Assembly: GCA_030150315.1 (NCBI GenBank)
Contig: JASLGB010000227.1
Coordinates: 1 to 6,602 of the forward strand
From: Dokdonella sp.
GTDB taxonomy: Bacteria > Pseudomonadota > Gammaproteobacteria > Xanthomonadales > Rhodanobacteraceae
Direction of reading: 5' to 3'
DNA: 6,602 bases
Every line of letters starts with the position of its first letter. Position 1 is the first letter of the stretch. This document shows positions 1 through 5,840 of the stretch, one piece after another. Position numbers and translations under genes: made by a program. The notes under the pieces are model-generated. The model did not search any database and had not been told where the DNA came from. It saw only the letters and a list, made by a program, of their open reading frames with translations.

Positions 1-1
1 C

Positions 2-1132
2 GAGGCGACGCGCCTTGGCGCGTGGGACTTCATCGAAAAGCCGATCTCGCTGACCAAGCTGCTGCTGGTCGTCGGCCACGCGCTCGAGGCCGGCCGGCTC
101 AAGCGAGAGAACGAGGGCCTGCGACGGCAATTGCCGGCACCGGCCGAGCTGGTCGGCTCGGGCCGCGCGACGCAGGCGCTGCGCGCGCAGATCGAGAAAG
201 TGGCCGCGCACGATACCGGCGTGCTGGTGCAGGGCGAGCCGGGCACCGGCAAGGAAACACTGGCGCGCGCGCTGCACGAGCGCAGCGCGCGACGCAAGGG
301 GCCGTTCGTGACGGTCGCCGCCGGAGCGATCGCGCGGGAACACGCCGCGGTCGCCTTGTTCGGCGTGGAAGACGGCGCCAGCCTCCAGCACGGCCTGATC
401 GAGCAGGCCAATGGCGGCACCCTGTTCCTGGACGAGGTCGCCGACCTCGACCCCGAATTGCAGCTGCGCCTGTCCAGCGTGATCGAGCGCCGTGCGCTGA
501 TCCGCTGCGGCGGCCATGAGCCGATCGGCATCGATGCGCGCATCGTCGCCGCGACCGCGCACGATCTGGAGGCGCTGGTCGCCGCCGGGCGTTTCCGCGA
601 GGAGCTGTACTACCAGCTCAAGGTCGTGCCGATGGCCGTGCCGCCGCTGCGCGAGCGCAGCGACGACATTCCCGAACTGCTGCGCTATCACGCCGACTGG
701 TTCGCCAACCGGGACAAGTTGCCGTACCGCCATTTCCCGGTCGCCGTGCAGAATCGCCTGCGCCACTACGCCTGGCCGGGCAACCTGCGCGAACTGCGCA
801 ACCTGGTGCAGCGCCTGCTCGTGCTCGGCAGCGGTGGCGATGTCAGCCTGGACGAGGTGGAACTTGCGCTCGGGCAGGCTGCGCCACACGACGCGGCGGC
901 GGAAACGCCGGCTGCGACGGCGAGCACGAGCGATGCGGCGATCGACTTCGGCCTGCCCCTGCGCGAAGCGCGCGAGCAGTTCGAGCGCGCCTACCTGCTG
1001 CACCAGCTCGATGCGGCCGGCGGCAGCGTCGGCAAGCTGGCCAAGGCCGTCGGCATGGAGCGCACGCACCTGTACCGGAAGCTGAAGGATCTGGACATCG
1101 ACCCGCGCGCGGTTGCGCGCGAGGGCGGCTGA
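2..1132 (+). CDS. ntrX: NtrX-like sigma-54-family response regulator, 5'-truncated by the window edge
   Basis: The reading frame is open from base 2, so the gene begins before the window; the ATG at 131 is internal. The first codons read GAWDFIEKPIS, the end of a phospho-receiver domain with its conserved Lys-Pro, followed by a linker rich in charged residues. The AAA+ ATPase domain follows: Walker A GEPGTGKE (233-256), Walker B GGTLFLDE (413-436) and the FREELYYQL arginine-finger region near 593. A Fis-type helix-turn-helix closes the protein (about 1020-1105, with the KLAKAVGMERTHLYRKL stretch). NtrX regulators normally pair with the kinase NtrY in nitrogen and redox or envelope control; a kinase gene would be expected upstream, outside the window. 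The sigma-54-contacting GAFTGA loop is absent: where it should lie the protein reads GASLQHG (374-394). That fits the NtrX subgroup lacking this loop, which may not activate sigma-54. The family call is strong; NtrX rather than another NtrC paralogue is likely but not proven. Confidence 0.85.
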   Translation, partial: EATRLGAWDFIEKPISLTKLLLVVGHALEAGRLKRENEGLRRQLPAPAELVGSGRATQALRAQIEKVAAHDTGVLVQGEPGTGKETLARALHERSARRKGPFVTVAAGAIAREHAAVALFGVEDGASLQHGLIEQANGGTLFLDEVADLDPELQLRLSSVIERRALIRCGGHEPIGIDARIVAATAHDLEALVAAGRFREELYYQLKVVPMAVPPLRERSDDIPELLRYHADWFANRDKLPYRHFPVAVQNRLRHYAWPGNLRELRNLVQRLLVLGSGGDVSLDEVELALGQAAPHDAAAETPAATASTSDAAIDFGLPLREAREQFERAYLLHQLDAAGGSVGKLAKAVGMERTHLYRKLKDLDIDPRAVAREGG

Positions 1133-1151
1133 TCGAGTGACCGCAACGCAC

Positions 1152-1158
1152 GAGGAGG
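1152..1158 (+). promoter_or_regulatory. Strong ribosome binding site for the DUF3298/LprI gene
   Basis: GAGGAGG lies 7 nt before the ATG at 1166. It fixes that codon as the start, although several in-frame ATGs (1175, 1178, 1184, 1190) follow in the signal peptide. It is the best Shine-Dalgarno match in the window together with that of bdhA. Confidence 0.8.
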
Positions 1159-1165
1159 GATCGAC

Positions 1166-2137
1166 ATGCACAGGATGATGGCGATGGCGATGGCTTTGGC
1201 GGGGCTGCTGCTGGCGGTCGAGGCGTCCGCCGCGGGCGTGAAGATCGCCGACAAGACGATCGAGGCGAAAACCGACGCCTACGAAATCGGCGTGCACTAC
1301 CCGCAGACCGGCGTCGCGGCGATCGACCGGCCGATCGCCACCTGGATCGAGCGCGAGGTTGCCACCTTCAAGCAGGAAGCCGCGCCGGAGCAGGAGTCGG
1401 TCGCCGGCGCATGGACGCTGGACATCGGCTACACCGTCGAGCGCAACGACGATCAGGCACTGGCCCTGCTGTTCAGCCTGTCCAGTTACACCGGCGGGGC
1501 GCATGGCAGCCATGGTTTCGTGACCTACAACTTCCTGCTGCCCGATGGCGCGCGCGTGGATCTGGCGCAGGTGCTCGATGGTCGCCGCGGCCTCGGCAAG
1601 CTGAGCGCGCTGGCGGTCGCCGACCTGAAGAAGCAGCTGCTGACGCCGGACGGCATGAGCGACGCGGAGTGGATCGAGCGTGGCGCCGGGCCGGAATGGG
1701 GCAACTTCGAAACCTTCCTGCTGCTGCCGGATGCGCTGCGGCTGGAATTTCCGCAATACCAGGTGGCGCCGTATGCGGCCGGCCCGCAGCAGGCCAGCGT
1801 GCCGCTGGCGGCGCTGGACGGCTTCCTGCGCAAGGATCTGCGCGCGCCGGCGGCCTCGTTCGACTGCGCCAGGGCGGCCTCGACGGTGGAGCGCGCGATC
1901 TGCGCCGATGGCTCGCTGGCCCAGCTCGACCGCGAGCTGGCTGCAACCTATGGCCGGCGACTGCAGGAAACCGCCGGCGCCAGCGACAAGGACGTGATTC
2001 GGGCGGCGCAGCGCACATGGCTGCAGCAGCGCGATGCCGTCTGCAGGAACGGTTCCGGCGAGGCGCTGGCGCGCTGCCTGACCGACGCCTATCGCGCGCG
2101 TCTGGCGGAGTTTTCCGCGTCCTCCGCCGAGCCGTGA
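1166..2137 (+). CDS. Secreted DUF3298 (RsiV-like) plus LprI-like domain protein
   Basis: This 323-residue protein begins with a signal peptide: MHR, a hydrophobic run to about residue 18, and an ASA cleavage motif at 20-22. It is therefore probably periplasmic; there is no lipobox Cys. Residues of about 30-215 resemble DUF3298/RsiV-type domains, including YTGGAHGSHG near residue 110, a VDLAQVLDG segment, and a final LEFPQYQVAPYAAGP strand region. From about residue 232 the C-terminus matches the LprI-like family (DUF1311): C234, C246, C293 and C304 in the typical spacing, with an ERAIC motif, a QRTWLQQRDAVC motif and the ending CLTDAYRARLAEF. The four Cys could form two disulfides in the periplasm. 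LprI of mycobacteria inhibits lysozyme, but most family members are uncharacterised, so an inhibitor role is only a possibility. It starts 33 nt after the NtrX-like gene, so it could be co-transcribed or have its own promoter within that gene. Confidence 0.8.
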   Translation: MHRMMAMAMALAGLLLAVEASAAGVKIADKTIEAKTDAYEIGVHYPQTGVAAIDRPIATWIEREVATFKQEAAPEQESVAGAWTLDIGYTVERNDDQALALLFSLSSYTGGAHGSHGFVTYNFLLPDGARVDLAQVLDGRRGLGKLSALAVADLKKQLLTPDGMSDAEWIERGAGPEWGNFETFLLLPDALRLEFPQYQVAPYAAGPQQASVPLAALDGFLRKDLRAPAASFDCARAASTVERAICADGSLAQLDRELAATYGRRLQETAGASDKDVIRAAQRTWLQQRDAVCRNGSGEALARCLTDAYRARLAEFSASSAEP

Positions 2138-2172
2138 ATGGACGGCCATTCAGCTGCCGTTTGCTGCGGCGC

Positions 2173-2200
2173 GGAACTTGCACGCCGACGGACTGTCTCA
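2173..2200 (+). promoter_or_regulatory. Candidate RpoE/AlgU-type (extracytoplasmic sigma) promoter
   Basis: GGAACTT (2173-2179) is followed, after 15 nt, by GTCTCA (2195-2200). The known RpoE/AlgU pattern is GGAACTT, a 15-17 nt spacer and a GTCnnA or TCTGA-like -10. The -35 is a full match; the -10 fits GTCnnA and is one base off TCTGA. It lies between genes, 36 nt after the upstream stop codon. Predicted transcription start is about 2206-2208. A chance match cannot be excluded in a single sequence. Confidence 0.45.
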
Positions 2201-2206
2201 TGAACC

Positions 2207-2259
2207 AGATTCATCCACACTCCCTTCACCGCGCGATGTCGCAATCGCGCGGTTTTTTT
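2207..2259 (+). ncRNA. Putative short small RNA ending in an intrinsic terminator
   Basis: An RNA starting 6-7 nt beyond the RpoE-like -10 and ending in the U-tract at 2253-2259 would be about 53 nt. Its first 22 nt have no obvious pairing and contain CTCCCTT (2220-2226), complementary to AAGGGAG, a Shine-Dalgarno-like sequence. The rest is the terminator hairpin, a layout seen in Hfq-dependent small RNAs: 5' seed, terminator stem, oligo-U. There is no convincing ORF. Promoter, start point and function are all inferred. Alternatively the hairpin simply ends the transcript of the upstream gene and no separate RNA exists. Confidence 0.35.
2229..2259 (+). terminator. Strong Rho-independent terminator
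   Basis: CCGCGCGAT (2229-2237) and ATCGCGCGG (2244-2252) form a perfect 9-bp stem around the 6-nt loop GTCGCA, directly followed by seven T (2253-2259). It acts on the plus strand only, since the other side lacks a T-run. It separates the LprI-domain gene from bdhA, so the bdhA operon needs its own promoter or read-through. Confidence 0.92.
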
Positions 2260-2308
2260 ATGGACGCGGATCGTCCGTGCGCGCTTGGCTGCGGCAGCGC
2301 CGCGTGTG

Positions 2309-2328
2309 CGGGCCGATGATCCGGCCCG
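2309..2328 (+). other. Hairpin in the bdhA leader
   Basis: CGGGCCG (2309-2315) pairs perfectly with CGGCCCG (2322-2328) around the loop ATGATC. No T-run follows, so it is not an intrinsic terminator. It ends 19 nt before the bdhA Shine-Dalgarno and could stabilise the leader or bind a regulator. In G+C-rich DNA a 7-bp stem can be chance. Confidence 0.35.
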
Positions 2329-2347
2329 ACCCGAACTCTGCAAACCG

Positions 2348-2353
2348 AAGGAG
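2348..2353 (+). promoter_or_regulatory. Ribosome binding site deciding the bdhA start
   Basis: AAGGAG lies 7 nt before the ATG at 2361. The same frame is open further upstream to 2178, but that extension crosses the terminator and does not resemble the dehydrogenase family, so 2361 is the start. Confidence 0.85.
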
Positions 2354-2360
2354 ATTTCCC

Positions 2361-3143
2361 ATGCGACTCGACGGCAAAGTGGCAATCGTGACCGGTGCGG
2401 CCAGCGGCATCGGCAAGCGCATCGCCGAGGTCTACGCGGAAAACGGCGCGGCGGTGGCCATCGCCGACATCAACCTGGAAGCGGCCAATGCGACCGCGAA
2501 GGAACTGACCGACCGCGGCGCTAAGGCGATCGGCATCGCCATGGATGTGACCGACGAAGCCGCCGTCGATGCGGGCGTGGACGAGGTCGCCAAGCAGCTC
2601 GGGGCGGTCGACATCCTGGTTTCCAATGCCGGCATCCAGATCGTCGATCCGCTGGACAAGTTCAGTTACGCCGACTGGAAGAAGCTGATGGCGATCCATC
2701 TGGACGGTGCGTTCCTGACCACGCGCGCGGCGCTGCGTCACATGTATGCGCGCGGCAAGGGCGGCGCGGTGATCTACATGGGCTCGGTGCACTCGAAGGA
2801 AGCATCGAAGCTGAAGGCGCCCTACGTCACCGCCAAGCACGGCCTGATCGGGCTGGCCAAGGTCGTGGCGAAGGAGGGCGCCGAGCACGGCGTGCGCGCC
2901 AACGTGATCTGCCCCGGCTTCGTGCGCACGCCGCTGGTGGAAAAGCAGATTCCCGAGCAGGCGAAGGAGCTGGGCATTTCCGAAGAAGACGTGGTCAAGA
3001 AGGTGATGCTGAAGGACACCGTCGACGGCGAATTCACCACGGTCGACGACGTCGCCGCCTGCGCCCTGTTCTTCGCCGGCTTCGAAACCAATGCGCTCAC
3101 CGGACAGAGCATCGTCGTCAGTCATGGCTGGTGCATGCAATGA
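2361..3143 (+). CDS. bdhA: 3-hydroxybutyrate dehydrogenase (SDR family)
   Basis: This 260-residue cytoplasmic enzyme is predicted to oxidise (R)-3-hydroxybutyrate to acetoacetate with NAD+, a step in use of PHB and ketone-type carbon. It is a classical short-chain dehydrogenase: cofactor loop TGAASGIG at residues 11-18, acidic D36 after the second beta strand (consistent with NAD rather than NADP), SNAG at 88-91, and catalytic S142, Y155 and K159. The PGFVRTPLVEKQIP segment (185-198) and the ending TGQSIVVSHGWCMQ are characteristic of 3-hydroxybutyrate dehydrogenases. The SDR catalytic Asn on helix 4 is replaced by His113 (AIHLDGAF); I believe a proteobacterial subgroup shares this, but could not verify it. 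Length is normal for the family. Its stop overlaps the start of the patatin gene, so the two are co-transcribed. No clear promoter was found between the terminator at 2259 and the start codon. Confidence 0.93.
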   Translation: MRLDGKVAIVTGAASGIGKRIAEVYAENGAAVAIADINLEAANATAKELTDRGAKAIGIAMDVTDEAAVDAGVDEVAKQLGAVDILVSNAGIQIVDPLDKFSYADWKKLMAIHLDGAFLTTRAALRHMYARGKGGAVIYMGSVHSKEASKLKAPYVTAKHGLIGLAKVVAKEGAEHGVRANVICPGFVRTPLVEKQIPEQAKELGISEEDVVKKVMLKDTVDGEFTTVDDVAACALFFAGFETNALTGQSIVVSHGWCMQ

Positions 3144-4396
3144 CAAGCCGCGCCCCGCGTCGGGCCGCGCAGGATCCGGCGAGGCAGGCCGCCGCGCCGG
3201 CCTCTTCGGCGCCGCTGACGCCGGCGCAACTGTCGGAACGCTACGAGGTCGTGGCGCTGGTTCTGCAAGGCGGTGGCGCACTCGGTTCCTACCAGTGCGG
3301 CGTGTACGAGGCCCTGCACGAGGCGGCGCTGAGGCCGAACTGGTTCGCCGGCACCTCGATCGGTGCGATCAATGCCGCGATCCTTGCCGGCAACGCGCCG
3401 GAGCGGCGCATCGAACGCCTGCGCGGATTCTGGGAAACGATCTGCGAGCCGAACGGCGCCGCTGCGCCGATCGCGCTCGGCGTGCGCTCCACGCTGGCCT
3501 GGCTGCCGGCGACGCATGCGCTGGATGTGTGGTCGAACGCGCTCGGTGCGCTGGGTGCGCTGGCGTTCGGCCAGAGCGGATTCTTCCAGCCGCGCGTACT
3601 GCCGCCGTTCCTGTTCGAGGACGGCAGCGCGAAGGCGACCAGCTTCTACGACGTTTCGCCGCTGAAGGCGACGCTGGAGCGCTTCGTCGACTTCGATCGC
3701 ATCAACCACGACGACGGCGTGCGGCTTTCTGTCGGCGCCACCCACGTCGCCAGCGGCAACTTCCGCTATTTCGATTCCGCGCACGAGCCGATCCGCGCCG
3801 AGCACATCATGGCCTCGGGTGCCTTGCCGCCGGCGTTCCCGGCGATCGAGATCGACGGCGAGTCCTACTGGGATGGCGGCCTGGTGTCCAACACGCCACT
3901 CGACCACGTGCTGTCGGAGCAGCCGCGCCGCGACAGCCTGGTGCTGCAGGTCGACTTGTGGAGCGCGAAGGGCGAGCTGCCACGTTCGCTGATGGACGTG
4001 CTCGAACGGCAGAAGGAAATCCAGTTCTCCAGCCGCACGCGCTTTGGCACAGACACGCTGGCGCGATTGCAGGCGCTGCGCCATGCACTGGGCGAACTGC
4101 TGCGCGAAGTGCCGGCCGAGCGGCTGGATCCGAAGCTGCGCGAAGCGCTGGCGCCGTGGACCAGCGATTGCGTGTCCAACATCGTGCATCTGATCTATCG
4201 CGCCAAGCCGTACGAGCAGCAGTTCAAGGATTACGCGTTCGGACTCGGCACGATGCGCGAGCATTGGGAATCGGGGCGGGCGGACATGGAGCAGACGCTG
4301 GAATTTCCGGAATTCTTCCTGAAGCCGCCGCGCGATATCGGAATCGCCACGCACGACGTGCATCGCCTCGTCGCCGCGCGCCGGCAGCGGCGATAA
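3140..4396 (+). CDS. Patatin-like phospholipase, probable DUF3734 C-terminal region
   Basis: The product has 418 residues from the ATG at 3140, which shares ATGA with the bdhA stop (3141-3143), indicating translational coupling; no good Shine-Dalgarno is seen. A GTG at 3131 would add three residues and is less likely. After an Ala/Pro-rich, probably disordered N-terminus (1-30) comes the patatin fold: glycine-rich oxyanion loop QGGGALGSYQ (43-52), nucleophile elbow GTSIG with Ser73, and the dyad Asp in DGG at 245-247. Patatins are Ser-Asp acyl hydrolases that cleave phospholipids or other acyl esters. The region after the catalytic core (about 290-410, including a YRAKPYEQQFKDYAFG stretch) resembles the DUF3734 extension often found in bacterial patatins beside 3-hydroxybutyrate dehydrogenases. 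No signal peptide is evident, so it is probably cytoplasmic or peripheral on a membrane or granule. Its substrate is unknown; a role in acyl-lipid or PHB-granule turnover is inferred only from bdhA. Confidence 0.88.
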   Translation: MTSRAPRRAAQDPARQAAAPASSAPLTPAQLSERYEVVALVLQGGGALGSYQCGVYEALHEAALRPNWFAGTSIGAINAAILAGNAPERRIERLRGFWETICEPNGAAAPIALGVRSTLAWLPATHALDVWSNALGALGALAFGQSGFFQPRVLPPFLFEDGSAKATSFYDVSPLKATLERFVDFDRINHDDGVRLSVGATHVASGNFRYFDSAHEPIRAEHIMASGALPPAFPAIEIDGESYWDGGLVSNTPLDHVLSEQPRRDSLVLQVDLWSAKGELPRSLMDVLERQKEIQFSSRTRFGTDTLARLQALRHALGELLREVPAERLDPKLREALAPWTSDCVSNIVHLIYRAKPYEQQFKDYAFGLGTMREHWESGRADMEQTLEFPEFFLKPPRDIGIATHDVHRLVAARRQRR

Positions 4397-4403
4397 TCCG
4401 GCC

Positions 4404-4730
4404 ATGAGCACGGATTTCATCACGCGTTTGCGCACGCAACTGGGCGGCCCCCGCGACGGCGCCCTGTTGCGTTTCTCGCTTGGCCAGGCCCTGCTCGGCA
4501 ACGGCGACGCCGCCGGCGCGGTGGTGGCGCTGCGCGAGGCGATCGACTTCGACCCGAACTACTCCGCGGCATGGAAACTGCTCGGTCGCGCCCTGGCCGA
4601 GTGCGGCGACATCGAAGGCGCGGCCGCGGCGTTCGCGCAAGGCATCGACATCGCGCAGGCGCGCGGTGACGTGCAGGCCGCGAAGGAAATGTCGGTATTC
4701 CTCAAGCGGCTGAGCAAGCCGGCGCCCTGA
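4404..4730 (+). CDS. Small tetratricopeptide-repeat protein
   Basis: This 108-residue protein has two TPR units. The first spans about residues 20-51 (LGQALLGNGDAAGAVVALREAIDFDP) and the second about 54-88 (WKLLGRALAECGDIEGAAAAFAQGI), each with the Gly/Ala and terminal Pro positions of TPR helices. A third, incomplete helix pair may run to residue 103. TPRs bind peptides or scaffold complexes; there is no enzyme motif, signal peptide or membrane segment. It starts 7 nt after the patatin stop with no clear Shine-Dalgarno, so it is very likely the third gene of the bdhA operon and translated by coupling. A partnership with the patatin or dehydrogenase is inference from position alone. Confidence 0.85.
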   Translation: MSTDFITRLRTQLGGPRDGALLRFSLGQALLGNGDAAGAVVALREAIDFDPNYSAAWKLLGRALAECGDIEGAAAAFAQGIDIAQARGDVQAAKEMSVFLKRLSKPAP

Positions 4731-4745
4731 GCCGTTCTCGGGCGC
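4722..4745 (+). terminator. Possible weak terminator hairpin overlapping the TPR stop codon
   Basis: GCGCCC (4722-4727) pairs with GGGCGC (4740-4745), extended by GAG/CTC after one bulged T, around the loop CCGTT. No T-run follows (only a TCCTTT a few bases on), so it is at best a weak or Rho-assisted terminator. It lies at the end of the three-gene operon, facing the convergent acyltransferase gene. The rest of the gap to 4831 shows no stronger terminator on either strand. Confidence 0.3.
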
Positions 4746-4831
4746 GCGGACTGTCCTTTGCGTTACCGCGCGTGGCGGCGGCATCGGCCTGATCGCATGG
4801 CCAACCCGTCCGCACGGATCAGCAGGGTTAT

Positions 4832-5722
4832 TCAGGGGACGGGTGTGGTCGTGTCCGGCCAGCGCTTGTACGACCACTGGTACTGCGTGAACGCAAGACG
4901 CACGCAGTCCTCGACGCCGCGATTCAGGGCGGCGCAGGCGATCTGCGTATCGGCGTCGTCGATGCCATTCGCCGCGGGCAGGAAGTGCAGGCGATAGCCG
5001 GCGCCACGCGGCAGACGCTCCATGAAGGCGAACAGCACGGTGGCGCCGGTGCGCTGGGCCAGGCGCGGCAGCAGCACCATGGTCGGTGCCGGCACACCGA
5101 AAAACGGCGCCGCCACGCCTTCGCCCGCCTTGGGCTGCTGGTCGGGCAGGATGCCGACCACGCCGCCTGCGGCCAGGCGCTTGTACAGCGTGCGCACGCC
5201 GCTGCCTTCGGCGCGAACCTGCTCCACCGGCTGTGCGCCGCGCACGGCGCGCAGCAGGGGTTCGACCCACGGCTGGCGCGGCGGTCGATACAGGATCGAC
5301 ATCGGCGTGCGGCTGGCGAGCCAGTAGTTGAGCAATTCCCAGCAGCCCAGATGCGGTGCAGCGACGATCAGACCGCGCCCGGATTCGAGCGCGGCTTGAA
5401 ACAGGGCCTCACCGCGCGTTTCCCGCACCAGCTCCAGTGCCTGTTGCGGCTTCTTGCCCCAGATCGCGGCGATCTCGCATACCGCCTTGCCGGTTTCCAT
5501 CGCGATGTCGCGCCCGATCGCATGTCGCGTTTGAGCGTCGTTTTGCGTATCAGCCAGAGCAAGATTTCGTTCGATCACGCGACGGCTGCGGCCGCCGCCC
5601 CGCCACAGGCAGCGGCCGAGCAAGGCGCCGATGGCCTGCAGCAGCGACAGTGGCAGCAGGCCCCCGAGGCGCAGTACGGCATGCACCACGGTGGCCTGCC
5701 AGGTCGAGGAAAGGGGACTCAT
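4832..5722 (-). CDS. Lipid A biosynthesis acyltransferase (LpxL/HtrB family)
   Basis: This 296-residue protein matches the lysophospholipid acyltransferase-type family that adds secondary acyl chains to (Kdo)2-lipid A at the inner face of the cytoplasmic membrane. Visible features: a hydrophobic N-terminal segment (about 15-38) as membrane anchor, the RNLAL motif (52-56), the catalytic HX4E box HLGCWE (H124, E129), a YRPPRQPW substrate segment (145-152), GILPDQQP (190-197), FFGVPAPT (208-215) and the C-terminal YQWSYKRW (281-288). The ATG at 5722 was chosen because the family's N-terminus aligns there and upstream codons are unlike it; the frame runs open to 5908 but overlaps dtd. No clear Shine-Dalgarno precedes it. 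Which chain it adds (LpxL-, LpxM- or LpxP-like) cannot be told from sequence by eye. It is convergent with the bdhA operon and divergent from dtd. Confidence 0.9.
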   Translation of the reverse strand: MSPLSSTWQATVVHAVLRLGGLLPLSLLQAIGALLGRCLWRGGGRSRRVIERNLALADTQNDAQTRHAIGRDIAMETGKAVCEIAAIWGKKPQQALELVRETRGEALFQAALESGRGLIVAAPHLGCWELLNYWLASRTPMSILYRPPRQPWVEPLLRAVRGAQPVEQVRAEGSGVRTLYKRLAAGGVVGILPDQQPKAGEGVAAPFFGVPAPTMVLLPRLAQRTGATVLFAFMERLPRGAGYRLHFLPAANGIDDADTQIACAALNRGVEDCVRLAFTQYQWSYKRWPDTTTPVP

Positions 5723-5749
5723 GGCGAAGGGTTTGACGTGAAAGCGGCG

Positions 5750-5755
5750 ATTGTA
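5750..5755 (-). promoter_or_regulatory. Candidate -10 box for the lipid A acyltransferase gene
   Basis: On the minus strand TACAAT lies 27 nt upstream of the ATG, a 5/6 match to the sigma-70 -10 element, giving a leader of about 20 nt. No good -35 lies 16-18 nt further up (the bases there read about GGTCCG), so it is a partial promoter match only. Confidence 0.35.
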
Positions 5756-5785
5756 TCGGGCACGCTGGCCTGCGGACCGCACGTC

Positions 5786-5815
5786 TTGACCGGCGCGCAT
5801 CGCAGCGCGGACGAT
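5786..5815 (+). promoter_or_regulatory. Weak candidate promoter for dtd
   Basis: TTGACC (5786-5791), a 5/6 match to the -35 element, is followed after 18 nt by GACGAT (5810-5815), only 3/6 to the -10. Transcription would start near 5822, about 19 nt before the dtd ATG. The position is sensible but the -10 is poor. Confidence 0.22.
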
Positions 5816-5840
5816 GCCGGCCCCGCAAGCGGAGTCGAAC

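Noticed and set aside
2178..2206. Sigma-70 promoter TTGCAC-N17-TGAACC
   Set aside because: The -10 fits poorly; the overlapping RpoE-type match is much better in both elements.
2200..2319. Small 39-codon frame starting with ATG at 2200
   Set aside because: No ribosome binding site, no recognisable motif, and it reads straight through the intrinsic terminator.
2226..3281. Minus-strand open frame (351 codons) opposite bdhA
   Set aside because: A shadow of a well-recognised SDR gene; it also crosses the terminator and the start of the patatin gene.
3122..4501. Long minus-strand open frame (459 codons) opposite the patatin gene
   Set aside because: It mirrors a gene with clear catalytic motifs; its Arg/Ala-rich translation shows no family motif. 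Long antisense frames are expected in G+C-rich coding DNA.
4803..4829. AACCC/GGGTT stem with an inner TCC/GGA pair downstream of the acyltransferase stop
   Set aside because: The stem is short and no T-run follows on the minus strand, so it is not supported as a terminator.
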